A DNA stretch of 64,000 nucleotides, taken from the NCBI GenBank assembly GCA_027405735.1, contig JAPEHQ010000008.1, forward strand, positions 1,550,001-1,614,000. The letters are read 5' to 3'. Source of the DNA: Mucor racemosus. Taxonomy: Eukaryota; Mucoromycota; Mucoromycetes; Mucorales; Mucoraceae. Each line of letters starts with the position of its first letter. Within the stretch, counting starts at the first letter, position 1. The notes under the pieces were generated by a model. That model was not told where the DNA came from, did no database searches, and worked only from the letters and a program-made list of their open reading frames with translations. Made by a program: the position numbers and the translations under genes. This document shows positions 12,092 to 24,189 of the stretch, piece by piece.

Positions 12092-13616
12092 AATTATAAT
12101 AAAACTTACCATTCATTTTTGGACATCCTTTATAAATCAAAAAGCTTCAACTGTATGACCACCTTCCCCAATTGGATAGAATTGGTTTGCATATTGAGAT
12201 ACTGCATAATGTTTACACCTTATTGAACGGTTTAGAAATAGATAAAAAATTGGGTTCGGTTCAATGATTCAATGTACGTGTACACACCGTTTGTTGGTCA
12301 TTTTGTGAACTCTCCAAAAGATACGTAATCTCATTTCATAAACTTTGATTTTTGACTCTAATAAAATATATACGTATATATTGTATCGAGAATATGAACG
12401 TCTTTTGCTTCTGATACATCATATATACGTATACATAGAGGCATTTTTTTATTGGTTGTTGACAAGTTTGAAACAGTGTACAAATAGCTCATATATACGG
12501 TATGTCAACTAGAATATACACTATCATAGGCATGTGTTGATAAATCGTTAACCCAGTTTTCAATTGATAGGGTTTTCATTGCTAAATGCTTCTTACAGAT
12601 TATTAAGTAATAGATATAAATAAGTAAAAAAAAAAAAAAAAAAAAAAAAATACCAATCATTCTCGAAAAAAAAGACTCCATTTCATTCCTATGGCTTAAC
12701 CAACAATTTGATATATGCTAATATTATAGCTCTGGATACTTTTACAGCTGTAATATATATTTTGAAAATTTCCGCCTATTCGGATCAATATTCATTGATC
12801 CTGAGCGTTTTTCCAGTTGCTTTAGTTTTTATAAGCAGAGGAAGAGATATTTTGCTAAAATCTTTCAAAAACAGCTGATCTATCAGAATTACAACATTCC
12901 ATATATAGAAGATTTTTGACAGATCTAGCAAGTTCTATTTGTTCAGTAACTAGTTCCGCTCATCTAGAAGCTAATAATGAAACAAAACTTATAGCAATAT
13001 TACCACTGAAACATAATGCAGTAAATAACTAAGTTGTTTACTAAAATAAAAAAAATACTGTATAAAAATAAAAACAGTAGAAATACAATTATAATCAGTT
13101 AAAGTTTTTATTACAAAATATTTCTGAATGAAGTGAACTAAGCTAGATTCCCATCATCATAAAATACCTAAATTAAATGTCATCTCATTTGAAACCATGC
13201 TATCAAAGATAAGACTATATAGTAAATAGACAATTGCATAAAGATAGCAAGGGTATAATATTCAAATAAGAGATGCTAAAATACTAAAGTAATGTGGGAT
13301 ATCCTAAATAAAAGATACAAAAAGTACATGCTTATCAAGTAGAACAAGTAAGGGCTGTTCTGAAAGCATGATTGACAAACTATATTTAAAACACCGTTCT
13401 TGATCCACCAAATCAATAACCAAACAACCCAACATTTATACTCAAAATTAATGGAATTGTTGGCAATTGCAATGCAATTGCAAGATAGTAAATAATCACC
13501 AAATAATATAAATAGAGACGTAGAATAACCATTTTATTGCACATTATCCATATTTTAATAAAGAAGGATTTTAACAGTATTCTTTATCGCTTTTTACACC
13601 CATATTTTACTGCAGA
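12092..13616. other. gene-free region with poly-A tract
   Basis: The 3' flank of NST1 is followed by AT-rich sequence. A long homopolymer A run lies at about 12627-12650. Short palindromic cgtata-type motifs occur at 12373-12500 (for example atatatacgtatatat). No open frame or RNA gene is convincing. Confidence 0.5.
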
Positions 13617-13847
13617 CCATAAGGGATTGAATAATCACGCATCTTATATCCAAAGTCTTAACCTATAATCGGTGGTGATATGGTAAATCAATGCGGATCG
13701 TTGATTTACATCATATTCTTAGATAATAAAACCCTAGTAGTTGTCACAATTAATATGTATAAATACATCCAAAGGATGTATTGTTAGTAAAAGTGTAACA
13801 TTCTGGCAAGATTATTTATATAGACTATAGACTCTTTTGAAATTTCA
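13617..13847 (+). mobile_element. degenerate solo LTR, family LTR-1
   Basis: The right three quarters match the LTR at 1565-1784: tataaata box, the same perfect 8-bp-stem hairpin atacatcc/ggatgtat, a gttagtaaaa remnant of the poly-A signal, and the terminal block ggcaagattatttatatag. The end reads AAATTTCA. The left end is badly eroded and its start is placed only by a near-match target duplication (gcaga at 13612-13616, gcagc at 13848-13852). It is the oldest of the three copies by inspection. Confidence 0.65.
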
Positions 13848-14780
13848 GCAGCCAGAAACACAGCTTGAAAAAAGACATAAAACTGTTTATTCGAGCTTTG
13901 AGAATGACAAATCATTTCACAGATTTGGTATTTCTGGCTATTGCAAATTTCAAAACCTTATGTAAAGCTTATAATTGTAACGTATCTAATTTCCGGTTAA
14001 GCATTTTTCATTCCGTATATATAATGGCTCTCAAAATATTTATAATTGGTAGTAGAGATATCAATAAATCAAAAGTAGAGAATTTCGCATTTTTAAACAG
14101 TATACGATGTGGCAAGGCCAAAATCTGTAAAAAAAATTAAGACAAATGGTGATATATCAGAAGTTTACCCAGCATATGTAGAAATCCAGGAACAACTATT
14201 GAAATCCAACATGGCATGACATTTACTAACTCATACTAAATGTCATCATACATTAACCACTAGCATTAACAGCGACTATCAGGAACATTCAGGAACACTT
14301 GGCAACAATGAAATAATATAAGCAATCCTACATCTTACCCTAATGACACAATCACAGATTCCCAATTCCATAAATTCCATTGTATATGATTTGTTCCCAA
14401 ATTGTATCAAGTACCTCAATACCTGGCAATTTATTAATAATATTATTAATAATCATATAACTATTTAGAAAACATATAAATACGAAGCATCAATGAATTA
14501 ATAAAATGTATCTTTTTTTAGCAGAGTATTTTTATATTAGTATCTTTTGATATAACAAATGGATACGTGATACTAATGGCATTAGGATTATGTATTTTCT
14601 GTAGATATACAGTATATTCTTTTAGAGAGAACGTTTTCCAATGAGTCAAATCTGTGATATTTTGGATTGCTATTAGATAGAGAATAAATAGATTTATAAC
14701 TTTGTTGATAGTGCCTTGAAATCTTTTGACCTTCGATGAAAGATTTGCTCCGTATAAAAGCATTAAAACGCGACACCTGA
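13848..14780. other. gene-free region between two LTRs
   Basis: AT-rich sequence with only short open frames. The longest, on plus at 13865-14140 and minus at 14518-14803, have no recognisable domain. The minus frame runs into the adjacent LTR-2, so it is unlikely to be a real gene. Confidence 0.45.
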
Positions 14781-15331
14781 TGTTGTATCCCACCAAGTGC
14801 CATACTACGTTATCACCGTCTACAGTAACGATACATCTTATAATCTATTGACTACGACATGCATTGAAGTGCAAAGTCTTAATGTTGAATATAAGCAACT
14901 CCAAGCGTACGAAGTATATCCAGCAGCAATTAAGAAGAAGGTTTAGATCTCAATTATGACACCATATTATTCATCACAGCAGTTAGTTAATCAAATAATA
15001 CTGTAGCTATCAAATCAACATCCAAACACATTTAGCGCATAATTGAAACAAGGCAACTCACAAGCTCTGTAAGCCACGGTTAAATTATGATTGATCCATT
15101 TCTATTCATAGATTACTATCAAACATATCTAATGATTCGGTAGTGCCTTAAATTACATCTCATCAGAATCTCAATGCCAAATCATCAATATAAAGAGCCA
15201 TACTTTTATATCTAAATAAACAATATCTTGTTTTTATTATACAGTTGAGGAACTGATTCATTACTCATTATTCTCCTTTAATTGTATTCTTTTTTAAGTA
15301 TTATTCATCAAACATGAAAATATAGGACGCA
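14781..15331 (+). mobile_element. LTR of family LTR-2 (about 550 bp)
   Basis: It begins TGTTGTATCCCACC and ends in ...ggacgca, and aligns along its length with the LTR at 53908-54437. Shared blocks include the central aagcccacggtt-like block (gctctgtaagccacggtt), a tatctaaataaa box and cttttaattgtattcttt near the end. The flanks (cctga left, acagg right) do not form a target duplication. Either the element has recombined with another copy or one flank is rearranged. The right flank continues into extended Rep-A sequence. Confidence 0.72.
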
Positions 15332-15333
15332 AC

Positions 15334-16720
15334 AGGTAGTTTTATTGGACAGAAATATCATGTTTTGCTGATGGTTTTCTCAATTCACAATGATTTGTGA
15401 ATGCAGAAATATAAATTTTTATGCAAGATATATTTAAATCTACCATCATGTATTATTGGAGATTAATTGGATCAATATTCACAAGGATGGAGGAGGCTTT
15501 TTTTTCTTTGTTTTCTGCAGTTGTAAATATTAGTTTATTATTTTGTAAACTTAAAACTCATCATCCAGGGCTTAATTTTTGTATTCACAAGATAGATTTA
15601 ATCAATGGCTACTCTGCACTTTTTGTTTTAGCAAAAACATTGATTTTTCATCGAGATAACTAAAATAATAGTTTTTATCACGGCTTACAGCTTATCATAA
15701 CGGGATCCCAAAATTTATTTTAAAAAATGGACGAAAAATGATGAAAAAAACAAAATCGTTTAAATGCTCATGAACTGCAAAGTAACTCGACCTTGCGTAT
15801 TAAATAGCTTTTGCACAGTTTTGGATTTTGCATCCATCTAAATAAAAACTAGACAAAAATTCCACATTAAATTGTGCGTAAAATGCAATTGAAATTTTGG
15901 AGGTTTTTTGAAGATACACATCACTTTTTATAAGCATATTTAACATATAATAAAATGAAATAATGCGCAAAAAAACTATCTATCGATCTAGCTATTATTG
16001 AACCTTCTAGCTGCATTTTTCGTAGAGAAACCAAGATTTTTGTGGAAATTTTTTCAGATTCAGAATTTGGGACGAGGGTATATAAGGGAAAAATGGAAGC
16101 TAGAAATGAAGATATGTTTTGATACACATTTTTGAAGATATCTCCACAAAAAATCAATATTTCTAAAAAAACTAAATTGGATCCAAGAGAGCTCAACGAG
16201 CTTGATGACATGAGTAAAAAAAAACTGCTATTCGATTTAACAAATATTTTGAAATCTACTACAAAAATGCCAAAAAAAAAAGAAAAAACATAAAAGTGCT
16301 CAGAATTTTTTTATATTTAAATATAATATAGAGCGCTTCAAAACAAGTAAGTTTTATTATTGAAAAGTGTTAGCATAACTTAATTTTTTCTAGAGATATG
16401 AAACCTCAAAGTTTTCAATCCATTAGCAGTGAAATACGCGTAAAAAATCTGAAACATTAGCATTGAAAAATTAATACCAACTGCAAAAAATAGGATATTT
16501 CTGAAAATTTGTTTTTGGATTAAAGCTGAACATCTCAGGTACATTGGCATATATTTTTTTCTTGGTGTTATTTAGTGAAAAAAAAAGTAAAGCAGGGATG
16601 AAAAGTGAGACCCAGTTTTCAAGGAAAAAGCAGTGAATTTTACGCGTTTTTGAGTCTTTCATGAGATATAAGATAAATTTAGGGATAGGTAGCATAATGC
16701 GATAAATTTATATGTATTTC
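15334..16720 (-). repeat. Rep-A interspersed repeat, copy b (extended)
   Basis: This is an inverted copy of the element at 62.2-63.97 kb. The core is about 15500-16720. An extension, 15334-15500, matches the reverse complement of parts of 63480-63970, and about 320 bp present there is missing here. On the plus strand the recurrent frame RVYKGKMEARNED is interrupted by one stop (near 16122). A second recurring frame, on the minus strand at 16471-16695, ends KYPIFCSWY, as does the one in copy e. Confidence 0.85.
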
Positions 16721-17424
16721 GAAGTATTCAATTCTAATTATTTTATCCATTATTTTCTGACAAAATAAGTTGCATAGCATATATATATCATTGTCTGGAG
16801 TAGTTTATTTAATATTCAAAGATAAAACCGACGTTTCATTGATAGTGTAATGTGATTATGTACCGCTTCAAACGTAAGGCGTGGCTTTCTTAATTTCTCC
16901 ACCTTTGTTTTGGACAATCCCTCTGTTTAATCGGCTCACTTTTCGTTTTTATTCAAAGGATTTTTGCATTTGGAACCCTATCCGATTGACATCTGCAAAT
17001 AAGCTCGGTTATTTGAAATAATTCTCAATAGCACTGTAGGTTGTAGTTTATATCAAGTTGCAATCGTGCAGAATCACAGGCGTGAAATTACCATATGCAT
17101 AAATCACTGTTCAGACATACTGCATAGTATATAGTCAGTAAAATGTAAATGTGTTTGTTTGTATTATATATTCTTGGTCTTTACATATCAAATTTATAGA
17201 ATAATCTATTTGAGAAAAAGCTTTGATTCAAATATCAATATCAGTAAGCTTTAGACACAAGGATCTCTTTGATCTACACAACATTTTGACAACCTTGTCA
17301 TATAAATGAAGCAACCTTCAATTAAGGGCAATTGCGTTGATTCAAGCACCGCATCGATTTGACGAGGTCAAAGATATGAAAGATTTTTTTTTTGTTCCTT
17401 TTCTTATTAATATTCGTAAAAAAC
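16721..17424. other. intergenic region upstream of the methyltransferase
   Basis: AT-rich DNA follows the end of Rep-A. The last 60 bases before the methyltransferase ATG are T-rich (tttttttttgttccttttc), as in other leaders of this window. No other feature is supported. Confidence 0.45.
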
Positions 17425-18295
17425 ATGGTTGCTTCTACATCTTTAGACGTTGTGCCCGATGACCCAACAGCATACAAAACTCAACAATATTGGGAAGATA
17501 GATATCAAAAGTAATTTTTTTTCTCAATTTGCTCGAATTTGAGCTAATTCCATTTTTTACATTATAGAGAAGACTCTAGCACCACCTTTGACTGGTTCAA
17601 GACATATGCTGAACTCAAGCCTTTATTAAATGAGGCAATTCCTAATAGAGAGGCAAAGGTTTTGATGCTTGGATGTGGTAACTCTAGTAAGTTTTTTTTT
17701 GTAGTAATTTTTATAGAAGTAATTGGTTGACTCTTTCCATTTTAGCATTGGGAGAAGACATGTACAATGATGGATACAAAAATATCACCAATATCGATTA
17801 TTCCAAAACTGTCATTGATAACATGAAGGAAAGATGTACCGACAAGCCTGAAATGAGCTGTAAATATATGGAATATGTTATTACAGAACGCATATTAAGT
17901 GTATTTTTTTTTTTGCATAGGGTTAGAAATGGATATCCGTGATTTGAAATTTGATAATGAATCTTACGATGCTGTCATTGATAAGGGTAAGAGTTTTGTC
18001 TTGAAATTAATCATGTCTATTTATCGTTAACACAATCTGAAATTAAGGTACCATGGATGCATTGATGTGTGATCGTGGCGATGTTTGGGATCCCTCTGAA
18101 GAACTCATCAATGATGTAAAGGGAGAAGTAGATGAAGTTCAAAGAGTTTTGAAAGTGGGAGGCACATTTTTATACATTACATTTGGTCAACCTCATTTCC
18201 GTAAAAGACATCTCGAAAGAGATTGTTGGAATATTGATACAAAGACAATGGGCGATGCTTTCCATTATTTCTTCTATACAATGGTTAAACAATAG
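17425..18295 (+). CDS. EEF1AKMT4: class I SAM methyltransferase, EEF1AKMT4-like
   Basis: Five exons (17425-17510, 17568-17686, 17746-17859, 17921-17986, 18048-18295) give 210 aa. The order of motifs matches eEF1A lysine methyltransferase 4 and the N-terminal half of METTL13: YWEDRYQK, then FDWFKTYAELKPLL, SAM motif I VLMLGCGNSTLGEDMY, motif II ITNIDYSKTV, an acidic-loop block MDIRDLKFDNESYDAVIDKG followed by TMDALMCD, then VQRVLKVGGTFLYITFGQPH. Family knowledge: these enzymes methylate lysine on translation elongation factor eEF1A in the cytosol. The substrate here is inferred. The gene is followed only 61 bp later by the ligase gene on the same strand. Confidence 0.85.
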
Positions 18296-18356
18296 GTGGC
18301 TTATATACAAAGTACATATTTTCATTAGAGCAATAAAATAAATTACCATTTTTAAC

Positions 18357-19795
18357 ATGACCCTATTATTTTTATTATCTAAAAGATTCTATAGTTGTGG
18401 TAGCAAACAATCTTCTCCTATTGCCCAACTAAATAAAATTTCAGAGCTTTGCGCAAATGTAAACGGTATACAGAGTACATTAAAAAAGCATGATCTATTA
18501 GTAAAGTCTCCAGCCTGTCATTCAACCTTAAAACGCATTTACGACCCACATCTACGCCATCATATCTCGGCAAAAGTCGTTTTGAATTACATGAAATCTC
18601 ATCCCATAGAGACTATTTCTAGCTATGATGATTTGAATAAGCTTTTGGATGATTTATCTTCACGAACATTGAGAGGACATGCTGCTTGTGAAGCAGTGGG
18701 CTCCTTTTATTTAACTTTCTGCAAGACTGAGGAACATAAAAATATTTTCTGGCGTATAATCGATAGAAATTTGAAGATGGGGGTCTCTGTGAGAACAATT
18801 CGCCGCTTGTTACCGATGGAAAGCATGAGCGTTGCTTTGGCATCTTCTTCTTTTGCTACGTTTGATCTATCGGATCCCTGGTATGTTTCGCAGAAATTAG
18901 ATGGTATACGATGCATTACAATGATTCGACGAAGCGATAAAGGAGATCAACATGACATCCAATTTTATTCCCGTACTGGCAAGCCATTTCTATCATTACA
19001 GAAAGTTAGAAACGACATTCAAAAACGATTGCGTGAATTATCTCTAAAAGACGAATTTGTACTAGATGGAGAAGTGTGTGCTTATAGTACTGTTGATATG
19101 AAGCACGAAGATTTCTTAAAAGCGATGGGACAAGTACGACGATATGAGGAAATGGAAAATCCAATCTATCAAGTGTTTGATCGTATTCGTTTAGATCACT
19201 TCCTAGAAGGAAAAGGCGATCAATTATTTAGTGAGCGTCAAAGAGATTTGGAATCGTTTTTAGGAGAAGAACCATTGCCACATATGAAGAAAGTAACACA
19301 AACAAAACTGACAAGTCTAGATCAGTTAGATCAGCTTAAAAAGCAATCAATCGAGAAAGATTGGGAGGGCTTAATGTTGAGAAAAGATGTCGCTTATGAA
19401 GGAAAACGAACGTAAGTTTTTTTTATTAAACATTTATCATCCAACAATATATTCATGAAACCATTTATAGGAGGAACTTGATAAAATTGAAGGAATTTGT
19501 AGATGCAGAATATATTGTCAAGAGCATAGAAACTGGACTGATACGAGTGCCTGACACTGGGGAGAATAAACTAATGCTTACCAATGTCAACATTGAACAT
19601 AAAGGATACCCCGTCAGTGTTGGATCTGGATTCTCAATACAAAGCCGTATAGATTTCGCTCAAGATCCAGAACGGATTATTGGCAAACCTATTACCGTGC
19701 GATACTTTTCAGAGTCCAAGAAGGAGAATGGTGCTGTATCTTTACGTTTTCCAACTGTCAAAGCAGTCTTTGAAGATGGAGAAAGAGACATTTGA
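18357..19795 (+). CDS. ATP-dependent DNA ligase, possible mitochondrial form
   Basis: Two exons (18357-19411, 19471-19795) give 459 aa. An N-terminal helical domain includes RNLKMGVSVRTIRRLLP. The nucleotidyltransferase core has motif I QKLDGIRC (Lys180 as the AMP acceptor), motif III FVLDGEVCAYS, motif IV WEGLMLRKD and motif V LIKLKEF across the splice. A short OB-fold follows (KGYPVSVGSGF to the stop). The size and OB-fold resemble the compact ligases of T4-like phages and some large DNA viruses rather than the nuclear Lig1/Cdc9, which is much longer. The N-terminus MTLLFLLSKRFYSCGSKQ is basic, has no acidic residue, and carries RFYS, a typical mitochondrial cleavage context. So DNA sealing is well supported and mitochondrial location is inferred. 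It sits 61 bp after the methyltransferase and 89 bp before RRP8. Confidence 0.88.
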
Positions 19796-19884
19796 AGAAT
19801 AAAAGCAGTCAGTATTAATAATAAAATGTAAAATAAAAAATCTCTTTCGAGTTTCTTTTTCTTCTTGTAATAAACTAATCAGCT

Positions 19885-21254
19885 ATGCAACCTTTCTTTG
19901 AGACTTCCGGTTGGGCATTGCCAAAGAACATTGCTCCCCAAAAGCAACAAGATGCAACGAAAAAGTCCAAATCAACAGATGTAATTGACAATACAAAGGA
20001 GGGCAAAGCCTCTAGAGAAGCAGATCAAATTCAAGCTCAAATGGCTTCTTTAAATGATGAGCCTTCAACTCCAAAGGAGCCCAAGGTTAAAAAACCTCGT
20101 ATTAGAAACAAGAAGAGAAATTTGGAGGAGAAGCCCGAAGATAAAGTTGACAATCAAAGCAAAAAGCCCAAAACAACTACTTCCAATGATCAAAAGAAGA
20201 AATTACAACAAGTAAATGTTCATTTATGCTACTTGATTTTTGCATGTCATTTAATGCGGTTTTCATTTTCTGTAGCTTTTAAATAAGAATAAGGGTACAA
20301 ATCAAAAGGAGAAAGCACCAACAAAGAATGAAAAGGTAAAAAAAAAAAAAAAAAAACCAAGAGTATCATCGTTTTGTAATTACAACAAATGATTAATCAT
20401 GCATTGAATTTTAGAAACAAATGGTCGAGGAAATCACCAAATCCAAAAAAGCAGAATCGCAAGAAAAGAAAAAGAACAATGTCCAAGTAGATGACGGACT
20501 TACACCTCTTCAACGTAAGATGAAAGAGAAATTATCGGGTGCTCGTTTCCGTTGGTTAAATGAACAACTTTATACCACTCCTGGAAAGCATTCATTCAGT
20601 TTATTTCAAGAAAAACCTGAATTATTTGATGAATATCATGAGGGTTTCCGCCATCAAGTTGAATCATGGCCAGTTAACCCTGTAGATGTCATCATCAATC
20701 AACTCAAGAAACTTCCCAAAGACACTGTTATTGCTGATCTCGGTTGTGGTGATGCTATGATTGCTCAAACATTGACAAAGCAAAAAGTATTGAGTTTTGA
20801 TTTAATTGCTAAAAATGATTTGGTTACAGCTTGTGATATTACCAAATTACCGTTGGAAGCAAACTCTGTCGATGTAGCTGTATTTTCATTATCTTTAATG
20901 GGTACCAATTATCTTGATTTCTTGAAAGATGCTCATCGTGTATTGAAAGTTGGTGGAGAATTAAAGATTGCAGAGGTTGTTAGTAGATTTAGCGATTTGG
21001 ATTCATTTATTACCCTATTAGAAGGATTAGGATTTGATTTCATGGATAAAGAGGACGATAACAAAATGTTTGTCATGTTATATTTTACAAAACAACCCAA
21101 TTTTGAAGAGGAAATGGATAGCGAAATGTTGTCTGGTCTCAGTAAAACACAAATCAGATCGCTCAAAAAAGGAGCAGGAATCAACAATTCCAAGGTCAAA
21201 TTACAAAAGAAATCACAACATTTATTAAAGCCATGTTTATACAAAAAACGTTAA
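19885..21254 (+). CDS. RRP8: Rrp8-like 25S rRNA adenine-N1 methyltransferase
   Basis: Three exons (19885-20211, 20276-20335, 20415-21254) give 408 aa. The first half is Lys-rich and disordered, as in nucleolar proteins. The catalytic half carries RRP8 family blocks: LSGARFRWLNEQLYTTPG, YHEGFRHQVESWPVNPVD, VIADLGCGDAMIA (SAM site), VLSFDLIAKNDLVTACDITK, VDVAVFSLSLMGTNYLDFLK and RVLKVGGELKIAEV. Family knowledge: Rrp8 makes m1A in helix 25.1 of 25S rRNA in the nucleolus and aids early A2 cleavage. A 60-nt second exon encodes only linker sequence. The gene converges on the CCDC43-like gene, with 14 bp between stops. Confidence 0.93.
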
Positions 21255-21268
21255 TAAAATTAACTAAT

Positions 21269-22133
21269 CTACATTCTTCTTCTCTCTCCTTTTTGTGTCT
21301 TTTTCTTTTCTTTATCTTGTTCTTTGTCCTTCTTTTGTTTGCCTTGCAGCATACGATTACGTTCTTTTTCTTTATCTGCTGCCTGTTTCAATTGTTCACG
21401 GCGTGCTTGTTCCTTTTCTTTAACAATGTCGGCATTGCGATTGGCAGCAAGTAATGGATCTGTCAAAATCAGTTAATTTCCTGTACCTGAATCAGCTGAT
21501 TTATTAAATTACCTCCAACAGGTAATGTCTTTCCTCTGCGTCTATCTCTAGGAGTTAATTCTGTAGGTTCTTCTTTTTTATCTTCATCATCACTTCCATC
21601 AGCAACATATCCGTATTGTCGCATTAATTTATCACGAGCTTCTTTTTGTTCTTTTGATAACTGCTTTTGTGCAGTGCGAAGTGTTAAATTTTCTACTTGT
21701 TCTTTTTCTGCTTTGATTCGTCTTTCTTCTTCACGATCTTTAGCTTCTTGAATCAGTTTAGATTTCTTTTCTTCGGCTTCCTTTTGTTGGTTGTTATGAG
21801 CCTGTTTCCAATCATTTAATAAATGATCAATCAAGTTCTCGGTATCTTTTTCCTAAATCGATATCAGTTTTTCTCATTTTATATGTGAGTCCAAGTCAGA
21901 CTTACAGTTGCTTCAGAAAGGAATTCAGATATAACTTCACGTTTCTCATCATCTTCCATGGATTCATCCTCAATGATACCAGTAATGTATTCTGAAATAT
22001 CATCATCTAAATTGGAATTTTCAACGGTTAAAATCCAACATTTTTTTATTATTTTTTTTGAATAAATGTTTGTCAGATTACCCTTCAGTTCAATAAGAGC
22101 CAATTGCTCGGTTACTTTATCGACTACGCTCAT
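21269..22133 (-). CDS. CCDC43-like coiled-coil protein
   Basis: On the minus strand the exons are 22133-22082, 22006-21906, 21852-21513 and 21459-21269, giving 227 aa. The N-terminal part (DISEYITGIIEDESMEDDEK, then REVISEFLSEAT) matches the globular start of animal CCDC43. A charged coiled coil follows, with EKEQVENLTLRTAQKQLSKE, a LMRQYGYVADGSDDEDKKEE block, and a tail ending KKKTQKGERRRM like the KKRTQRGERKR end of CCDC43. The role of this family is not well established, so no function is assigned. Upstream in-frame ATGs exist on the minus strand, but homology starts at MSVVDKVTEQL. It converges tail to tail with RRP8. Confidence 0.78.
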
Positions 22134-23280
22134 AATGCAATAGAAAATCGACTTGAAAAGGTATTCAAACAATCTCAAAAACTCACTATAAATATTTTTT
22201 CTTCCAATGTGACGTTGGAACATTGTTGCAATGTTTCCACTTGAATTCAGACGTAGACGATTATATTTGAATATCGAGACGAAGCAAAAATGAAATCTAA
22301 ACACAATGAGAATGTAAATTCATATGAATAAAGTTTTATTTATAGATGTTAGTTAAATGGGATTACAGTAATTTCCATAATGAAATATTCAGTTCTATAT
22401 TAATATCCATATCGTATGTTCACAACTGTTCCAACTTCAAACCGTTGATATAAGAATCATTTATAATGTAGAAATGATGAAAGGGTAAGATAAGCGCATT
22501 TCGCTTCAGAATGCTTGAATTCTTTGGTTTGCTAAATAAATTTACTCGATAAAACATGCTTCGGTTCATTAAGATTGTATCCGTTTCTCAGAAGTAAGCG
22601 CAAATAAATCATGACAAAATGTATACCGGAAAGTTTACAGAAGAAAGTTCAGTTAAATTACATGTACTAATTTATTCCAAGTCGACAAGTAACTGAAAAG
22701 CTGTTACACTTGGTTTGGGTAAGACTTTTTTTAAGTTCCCTAAGCATCTACGTACCCCATGATTTATGCAAACGAGAATATTGTTATAATATTGAAGTTA
22801 CTAGTTTGGTTATTATGCAAAAAATGTCAATGATTTTTTGTAATTGTTTATTAACAATAAATACTTTAATTTAACGATTGTGGTTTTTTGTAAAGCAGTT
22901 ACATATCACTAATAAAAATAGCCAAGGTAAACGTAGTGTGGATTAATCAGATTTATATAAAAGTTTTGTAAATGCAAACTAAAAGATGAAATAAAGCTAA
23001 TGATGTATTTTAAAAGAATAATAAATTTAATTCTTTTTTACTGGTATGCGAAATGCATTGGGTCTTTCATTTTCATTTCTCACCATATGAATAAGTGTGT
23101 CTCTAATATTAGCCGAAGCGTTTTCATCCCTGTTCCATATGATACCATAATGTTACCATCTCAAAACTGCGTGCAGCTCTTCTTTTTTCACCAGTTTTCT
23201 TTCTTTATATATTGAACATATTTGACAGATTAAGTATTCATTAAATTTGGATACGTGCATTTTTCCCTTATTTCCAACTA
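22134..23280. other. gene-free region
   Basis: This is the 5' flank of the CCDC43-like gene followed by AT-rich sequence. Open frames at 23000-23215 (plus) and 23153-23362 (minus) have no recognisable family, and the second runs into the direct repeat at 23288. Confidence 0.45.
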
Positions 23281-23287
23281 GTTGTTC

Positions 23288-23371
23288 GATCTCGCTACGC
23301 TCAATTATGGCGTCGCCCTGGGGGGGGGCTCGCTTTTGCAATTTTTTTAATGAATGTATCATATGATTGAC
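23288..23371 (+). repeat. GC-rich direct repeat, left copy
   Basis: A 33-bp block starting gatctcgctacgctcaatta is followed by a run of Gs and by tttttttaatgaatgtat. The same order recurs at 24190-24262. The block stands out from the AT-rich surroundings by its CpG-containing sequence and an almost 9-base G run at about 23320-23328. Confidence 0.75.
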
Positions 23372-24189
23372 AGCTCTGCCTTGTTACGCTTGATTATTGA
23401 CTCCAGTGATGGCCATGTTTATGTTTATGCCATTAGAGATATAAAGGTAAGACGAAAAATTAATGTAAATCAACTCTAGCGCGATAATTAGAAAGTAAAG
23501 ATTTATTTCATCAAATAGGCTATTACACAGTATTAAAAGGTGTAAATATTTACAGTAATAAGCTTGAATTAAGTGGGTACAGCATCGTAGATTCTTAAAG
23601 AAGTTTTCAAATATCGTAAAATATCTTAATTTTAAGACTTACTAGGCTTATAAGCGGAATATTAATTCCAAAAATTATCCTTGTCCAGATCATTAATTTT
23701 GACATTTTCCGATTTTTTTTTCTGATTTTGCAAATCTAGAGTTAATTATACTACCAATTATAAAAACAAAAATATAAACATACACAGCATTTAGCGCTCT
23801 ATTTGACCAATAAAAAATAATAAACATTTTTATTTCAAAATATTACATGAAAATCCTTTAATCAAAAAACCGTTTTTGGGCTAAAAATGCTAAGTTTCAT
23901 TACTTAATATATAATATTAAGCTTTTATAAAATGTGTATTAGTTATGGCTACAATTCTCTCTCACAATGTAGTATATTTAAACGTTGATTTTGGTACCAA
24001 AATTTGATTTTTCTGTTTTTTGATCAAAATCATGAGTGTTGGTAAGGATTAAAATGAGCCCCGAAAATGTCCGCTACAAAAACTGAATTTTCAGACCATA
24101 CATGGTTAAATATAAGAAAAAGTTGAAAAAAATACTTTTTTATTTAGAACTTAGATATATTATAGTATATATAGGAGACCTAGCCATTG
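23372..24189. repeat. spacer between direct repeats, contains Rep-B copy
   Basis: No gene is seen. The part at about 23690-24050 resembles 27540-27960 in the same orientation: acatttagcgctctattt-like blocks, a 'ttttgg gctaaaaatg' block and a 'aaaatttgatttttt' block. The two are diverged and many short gaps separate them. I treat them as copies of one unclassified repeat, Rep-B. Confidence 0.45.

Noticed and set aside
14518..14803. Overlapping minus-strand frames of 92 and 71 aa
   Set aside because: They begin inside LTR-2, have no recognisable domain and lie in repeat-rich sequence.
23153..23362. Minus-strand frame of 69 aa with charged residues
   Set aside because: It runs through the GC-rich direct repeat and has no splice partner or family match.
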